DNA of 64,000 bases from Sphingomonas kyeonggiensis (GTDB taxonomy: Bacteria > Pseudomonadota > Alphaproteobacteria > Sphingomonadales > Sphingomonadaceae). This document shows positions 61,601 through 64,000 of this stretch, piece after piece (within the stretch, counting starts at the first letter, position 1; each line of letters starts with the position of its first letter). A model generated the notes under the pieces. That model had not been told where the DNA came from and did no database searches. It saw only the letters and a list, made by a program, of their open reading frames with translations. The stretch spans positions 1,116,383-1,180,382 of the forward strand of contig NZ_JACIEH010000002.1 in NCBI RefSeq assembly GCF_014196745.1. The letters run 5' to 3'. The position numbers and the translations under genes are program-made.

Positions 61601-64000
61601 GACGATCAACCGCAGCATCAGCGACGGCTTCTTCACCTTCCACGACAAGTCGAACGCCAGCTATATCAACTGGCAGCTCGGCGGCGGCGACCGGAGCTAT
61701 TCGCCGGCGATCCAGTTCTCGTGCGGCGGCGCCGCGGGATCCTGCGGAAACATCCCGAGCTATGCCTCGGGCGCGGCCAACAATCCGGGAGCTTCGGGCA
61801 CACTGGTCATCGGGCTCGGCTCGCAGGCCGCGCAGGGCGATCTCAATTCGGGCTCTGCCTATGTGAATTCGCCGCTGGCGCTCGCCGGCAATGGTGCGGC
61901 GGGCGGTGGCGACGCGGGGGATTCGCTGGGCTTTGCCGAGCTCTTCCCGCTGCTCGACGGCAACACCGCGATGCACTCGTCCGATCTGCGCCTCGTCGCG
62001 GGGGCGGGCGAGACCCTGTCGGTCAATCCGCTGGTGGTCGATCGCGCGCTCGATGCCGACATGATCGTGGCGGGCCAGTACAGCTACCGCCTCACCGCGA
62101 CCGGCACGGTGAGCTTCAACGGCCCGCTCCAGTTCCAGCTACTCCAGTCCGCGGGATCGAATGCAGTCAATTTCGACCTGGGCGACACGCTAGACCTGAC
62201 CAATGCGACCGGCGGGCTCAACCAGCTGCGCGACGATGCCTATACCCAGCTCAACTGGGGCAACTCCGCGGGGCTCGGTGCCGATGCGCGGGCGGCGGCG
62301 CGGATCTATTTCGCCGGCAAGGGGTACAGCTTCATCGGTTCGGCGACGCAGCCGACCGGGATCACGGCGCCGCTTTCGGAGGTCCTCGGTTTCCTGAAGA
62401 GCTTCGAGACGACCTATATGGCCGGGCTGACCAGCGGGCGGACGGGCTATACGGGGAACCGTACGCCGACGATCATCCGCTACGGCACCGCCGGCCAGCA
62501 GAACAGCCCGACCGCGCCCAACCAGGCCTGGGTGCGCTCCTATGTGCGGACCGGCGACGGCGCGATCAACGTCGCGGCGGCGCGGGACATCGACCTGCGC
62601 GGCGCGGCCAATCTGAACGATCGCAACGCGGTCACCTATCGCAAGGCGGACGGGACGTCGACGACGGCCGCGGACTATGGCAGCAGCATCAATGCGTCGT
62701 TCGATTTCTCGGCGGCGGCGATCTACACGGCGGGCGTCCGCGTGGCGCCGGTGGATGTCACGGCCCGTATCGCCGGGGGTGGCCTGGTCACCGTCCGGCC
62801 CGACAGCCCCTATCTCGATGCAGCGCCCGAGAAGCTGAACTTCATTCCTTCGCCGCTCGGGCTGGCCGAAGCCCCGCCGGTGCTGGCATATGGCGGCGGC
62901 GACATCGACCTCATGGCGGGGAGGGACGTGCTCGGCACGCGCGACGTGTGGAGCGAGCGGGTCCTCGGCCTGGCCAACGGAACCCCGCTCGATCCGACGA
63001 TCGGCGAGGCCAGCCAACGCTGGCGCGTTGTTTCCGGCCAGATCGGGGTCGATACCGAATTCGCCCTTTCGCCGCGCTATTTCACCTCTGGCGTCGGCGC
63101 GCTGGCCGGGGGCGACGTGACGATCGACGCCGGGCGTGACGTCGTCGAGCTGACCGTGGCGCTGACCAACGGCGTGTCGACCACGTCCGGTGCCGCCGGA
63201 CCGGTGATGCTGAGCTTCGGCAACGGCAATCTCTCGATCGATGCCGGCCGCGACATCCTGGCGGGGCGCTTCGACGTCGCTTCGGGTGCAGGACGCATCC
63301 ATGCCGAGCGCGACATCGGCGCCTTCGGCCTCGAGCCGTACACCGCCGCCCTCATCGGCAACAAAGTGCCCCCGCAATATGGACGAGTCCGTCTGGCCGA
63401 CGCGGTGGTGGACATCTCGGCCAAGGGATCGGTTACGCTAGCCAGCGTATCGGCGCTCGGCGTGAACAGCTCTACCCAGACGCCCGGGGCGATCGGCTTC
63501 TTCAGCCCGGCTGCCGCGATCGGAATTTCGGCCAATGAGAAGATCGAGCTCGCACCGCGGTTCTTCACGCTGCAATCCGGCCCCGATTACGGGCTGGCGG
63601 ACAGTATCCAGGTTCTTCCGCCGACGGTCGCGCTGACCTCGCTTGCCGGCAGCGTGGTGTTGCCGGCAGGGACGCCGCATTTGCTCTATCCGTCGCCCAT
63701 CGGGCAATTGCGCCTGCTCAGCGACGGCAGCATCAAGGACCTGTCGATCGCGATGAGCGACGCGGATCCGGGCTTCACCGCAGGCGCTTTCATCACGCCC
63801 AATCCCAATGCCTTCGCGATCCCCGCAGTCGTTTCGAGCACCACCAATGCGCAGCTCCGCAGGCAGCATAATCAGCGTCTCACCCATGCGGGCGATATCG
63901 AGCCGGTGCGGATCTACAGCGGTGGCGACATCGTCAACTCGGCGATCTTCCTGCCCAAGCAGGGGCGGATCACCGCGGGCGGCGATATCGTCGACATGTT
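52671..64000 (+). CDS. Giant filamentous-haemagglutinin-family secreted protein (TpsA), 3' end outside the window
   Basis: One uninterrupted frame of at least 3,776 residues from ATG 52671 (GGAG 7 bases upstream) to the window edge. An N-terminal signal (RRHLLLLGASAATLALGL, ending AAAQT) and an Ala/Gln-rich stretch precede a two-partner secretion domain (about residues 130-290, ERALLSWNRFDIGSNTTLQF, VVLNRSGIIFGKNSQVNTHS). Thousands of residues of G/A/T/S-rich beta-helix follow, with recurring GGSI-x-L, G-x-I-x-V-x-A-G and AGRD-type turns. The usual NPNG motif is replaced by LNRSG. Such proteins are exported by TpsB partners and act as long surface fibres for adhesion or biofilm. The partner is encoded at 45940. 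The true C-terminus is not seen, so a toxin or anchoring domain cannot be excluded. Confidence 0.93.
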   Translation, partial: MTVRRSSSPFDARRHLLLLGASAATLALGLTSTPAAAQTMGSLLRQQAGAPRPQAQQPSAVPVRSPTMQAALSRQRSTQSRIAQIRAYASSLRQAATRTGVTDGLSSGGLDPTEAIREAIAATKAGDTERANQLLVSAGAANDPTGLKTWQGAGLPRQTLVDGRVVVTIDQTQERALLSWNRFDIGSNTTLQFNQKENGVAKPGWVAVNRVTNATDPSLILGNLKADGTVVVLNRSGIIFGKNSQVNTHSLLASTLDLGAAMVGIGPNARATTIRDRNTAYLEGGLFRDAPTNDPLSAVVLVSGVAGQGGNEGAVTVDSGAQLSSGTGGFLILAAPNITSSGTLRAVEGQVSLQAGREVAFVESTGGKGSADPDVRGYILTSGGADADLAGNVLVDGLIESRRGYLSLGTGMLGKITQNGLLSSSTSVSRNGKISLTGGTIVLGGSSDPARAAGLEIIADPNGEGIPQGTANEPAVFKASQIEIGTRVTLKATSDQPAPFAMLPTDFTMGENALIYAPGANVVVGATKDVGGLIGGTQAQFPGHVEIGRGATIDVSGYKDVQLDASRNSIEITPVKRNELRDTPNYREVALDGNFTLNGATLFVDPRLSGVRADGVAWVGSPLIEAGSLAGQIGVTAQELMTKGGSVSLLTSQLGGSATNPASVHIAQGATIDFSGGWVSYAGGTVRTSRLVTKDGRIVDIGKADPNDVYVGVVDGFTEVQPRFGVLRTYLSASGQGLRVDAAYDEGRDAGRLTIGDPAVINAPTVTIDGTFYGNAFAGARQIAAGDRPSLASTVAGDGRKLQRDAFELPSGGAVSIRSAGDILVYRGERGAAEANRGELLLRDGMLNDAGLSALSLTTLGAVTFAGANPFTLQTPDALRITGASDLVLAPGGALTVTAGRTIRFDGRVTANSGSIDARTVNLAGPGQASPGSAYRVGAYGSGNGDDLGTGGLLLYAADPGALHPFDVIVTGTLSTAGLWVNDYAEQGAPRGGAFSDGGSITLSAARNVFAAIGTSLETATQAVDLSGSVRVSGTLNVMSGGYVSTTGSLVLDGKGGNVSLSAATTYAAAGLTNSGRIVAESNPLADKPLGGTSQSVDFTPLPVGGLPFPGTPVLPQLVPDPRATVDIGSATILGYGFAGGGTFSLVAPDISFGSDNRAGATHIGLDFFRTTGFGTLDLSSYRSRIVDDVFTNARSGKSAFLETSQFVVKAGETLDLTQWLLPSVLSADQASALRGLASGTDLHGQSFLTPSRMEAPWDRKAAHLVLGGLTELDVLAGGTITGAPGASLTVSKLYNGGTIALHGGTITQRNDLPNDLVIGGLGVRGADMGGHGLADAFGGATDGLGRFDENALNAAGVRDHADPNRVITNRELVSREGSDRLIYFLGKLDAGQGILLDDGSVTDLSGIAIFNPRAPFQPGGAQVRVGRVLDGGSIALLAGKEASRRGSSAVVLSQSTLTRRDGAALDISGTSAYVDLATGLGNFTPYLEWSAAGSISALGGGSLGTTAIDAHGGTAQAEGGRLEWLLPTLGANAAGGSDYLYAGMIAASGFDSLIARNTLTLDGDFSLSLRKSLMVLSQAPTAVGAKFGSEVHVSATSGTDASIKAGYIRFGSDRAAALPGGTTGDARVDLLAGGQGIDVVGGVAFDRGIASVGLRSSGDVRLTGVNDLGVGQFAYSGRLVTAGDLLIDARRTYATTGTGNLQALLEGKTTNIDPFDIAALGDHSITFGNTYLDAKAPPPLSAGTHLRVLAARIAQNGYLAAPLGLLELGSNTAVNFSASATALATTTLTFGAGSVTTVSGAGLNVPYGSTSDLIEYYFPTIPTPITRLPTGQLNLAAASIVEEAGARVDGRGGGDVFAYEFQSGVGGSRDVLDRFNRDPFSSSGFDPLTGRGYQFADQRQVFALVPVSEANKIAPFDPLYSADYGRDGPVDLYGSSAGRTVKLDGAPGVPAGEYLLVPAKYAMAIPGALRLVENTGTGAPLPGQNTTLLDGSVIVGGTYGFAENAIAESTRRGFTVQTRDTFLKYSKIVTTSGSGTLVKNAADKGLARPRLPLDAARVILSPLTALRIAGTFDTSPAEGGQGGQFDLLGANVIIAADDSQQTAGALTVSAATLGRLGATSLLIGGQRADNANGTTAINASASSLVIRSGVTLDAPELLLAVGGIGSTLTIEDGVTLKASGALGTQPATDYTATTAGSLVRLANGAERLVSRTGTGASTLKIGAVNLNGGALALDTSGSFVVADAAALAAQKIAISGSAIQFNASADVAGQAGVIGAGLEAKLAAAQQLTVRSPGAIRFSQGSHRFNDLVLDTATLAASLGGAADGGITIDAGAVRLLNAGGATDGCVTAGLCGQAANLTINATTLSLGTNAVRTSGITAGVTLGARDGIYVEGKGSFSTGNAALTLRAPFLADRAAVADPRAQKVRPEYSFLTNAGFTLTAPAGAAAQSPIGNAAPGASISIGTKDAPVLSATIVGSLIRASAGIIDVESRGDITLSGATLSTPGYEKTFGDSVDAVTVSAGGGTINLLSKTGNLRADAASTLIVDNGVGTAGTLNLLAGNGTITLDATLNPGVQGNRQSSIAFDSGRSAFDLGGFVARYGRLFGGDVAVRSGAGDLALAAGQVLKAKSISLTADGGAITIGGTLDTSGMSIAGMTADQARNAAVDGGDIALWGRTGVTLAATAKLDTHTSGYADTDSRVASAGDVTIGIESPDAAITIARGAIIDVGARRTQAAQAAGETGARLVPQVITDAVTGNPITVYRYAAADEGGIVRFRAPVLGTNEDKVAVSLHGTVLGASEIQLEAFKRYDLDALANSGLYSGITRAADGTLLLDMAASSAAGGKFNPFTENFALADGGSSLVRFIQGFGVTTVDGSSLDGIRLRPGVELAADGSIRTTTQWNLGAATFSPAQLQAAVAAGVIEVIPELSTGGQAQYRVVPGKEGALLDRFATFLYRTGGSARGEAPVVTMRAGGSLTINRSISDGFFTFHDKSNASYINWQLGGGDRSYSPAIQFSCGGAAGSCGNIPSYASGAANNPGASGTLVIGLGSQAAQGDLNSGSAYVNSPLALAGNGAAGGGDAGDSLGFAELFPLLDGNTAMHSSDLRLVAGAGETLSVNPLVVDRALDADMIVAGQYSYRLTATGTVSFNGPLQFQLLQSAGSNAVNFDLGDTLDLTNATGGLNQLRDDAYTQLNWGNSAGLGADARAAARIYFAGKGYSFIGSATQPTGITAPLSEVLGFLKSFETTYMAGLTSGRTGYTGNRTPTIIRYGTAGQQNSPTAPNQAWVRSYVRTGDGAINVAAARDIDLRGAANLNDRNAVTYRKADGTSTTAADYGSSINASFDFSAAAIYTAGVRVAPVDVTARIAGGGLVTVRPDSPYLDAAPEKLNFIPSPLGLAEAPPVLAYGGGDIDLMAGRDVLGTRDVWSERVLGLANGTPLDPTIGEASQRWRVVSGQIGVDTEFALSPRYFTSGVGALAGGDVTIDAGRDVVELTVALTNGVSTTSGAAGPVMLSFGNGNLSIDAGRDILAGRFDVASGAGRIHAERDIGAFGLEPYTAALIGNKVPPQYGRVRLADAVVDISAKGSVTLASVSALGVNSSTQTPGAIGFFSPAAAIGISANEKIELAPRFFTLQSGPDYGLADSIQVLPPTVALTSLAGSVVLPAGTPHLLYPSPIGQLRLLSDGSIKDLSIAMSDADPGFTAGAFITPNPNAFAIPAVVSSTTNAQLRRQHNQRLTHAGDIEPVRIYSGGDIVNSAIFLPKQGRITAGGDIVDM

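Noticed and set aside
54531..61976. Two long minus-strand frames (54531-57206 and 59010-61976)
   Set aside because: Antisense to the haemagglutinin, which is open in one frame throughout and has a proper start and secretion domain.

Overview
The window reads as a GC-rich chromosomal segment of an alphaproteobacterium, most likely a sphingomonad (Sphingomonas or a close relative). This is inferred from gene content: five TonB-dependent receptors with sphingomonad-style plugs, three ECF sigma/FecR pairs, a filamentous-haemagglutinin two-partner system and strong third-position GC, which also produces many long antisense shadow frames. I saw no tRNA, rRNA, CRISPR array or insertion sequence. Two genes run off the window: the receptor at the left edge and the giant haemagglutinin at the right edge.

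Left part (1-5.0 kb): a TonB receptor is divergent from a regulator with two TetR-type DNA-binding domains, which is followed by a GPH-type MFS symporter. This looks like a regulated nutrient-uptake unit.

Phosphatase/receptor part (5.1-25.8 kb): three modules have the same layout, namely a TonB receptor, a GC-rich hairpin and then a Tat-signal phosphatase or phosphoesterase (PhoD, phospholipase C-type, PhoD). Two sigma/FecR/STN-receptor signalling sets are interleaved with them. All three receptor genes carry the same putative ECF promoter, CGGAA-N15-CTCT, 40-50 bp before the start codon. The likely job is sensing and harvesting phosphorylated organic compounds.

Surface-protein part (25.9-37.5 kb): a TIGR03032-type protein is divergent from a 1480-residue repeat-rich autotransporter. 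A type I secretion ABC transporter and its HlyD adaptor follow, and a convergent Calx-beta/RTX protein is the probable substrate. A 13-bp-arm bidirectional terminator separates the convergent genes.

Regulation and Kdo part (37.9-44.7 kb): a tonB-sigma-fecR operon with no receptor, a LuxR-type regulator, a convergent kdsD-kdsB-kdsA operon for CMP-Kdo precursors, and a small periplasmic protein joining an STN domain to a TonB-like C-terminus.

Two-partner secretion part (45.1 kb to the end): a second LuxR-type regulator, a TpsB/FhaC transporter, an ExbB-like channel with a DUF2341/LamG-like ectodomain, ExbD, a TonB-like protein, a porin and a filamentous haemagglutinin of more than 3,770 residues, all on one strand. 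The two luxR genes share a 46-bp upstream element at identical internal spacing, which suggests common control. A two-partner secretion operon carrying its own ExbB/ExbD/TonB set, with a nearby receptor-less STN/FecR/sigma set, is the most promising candidate for an under-described system here.
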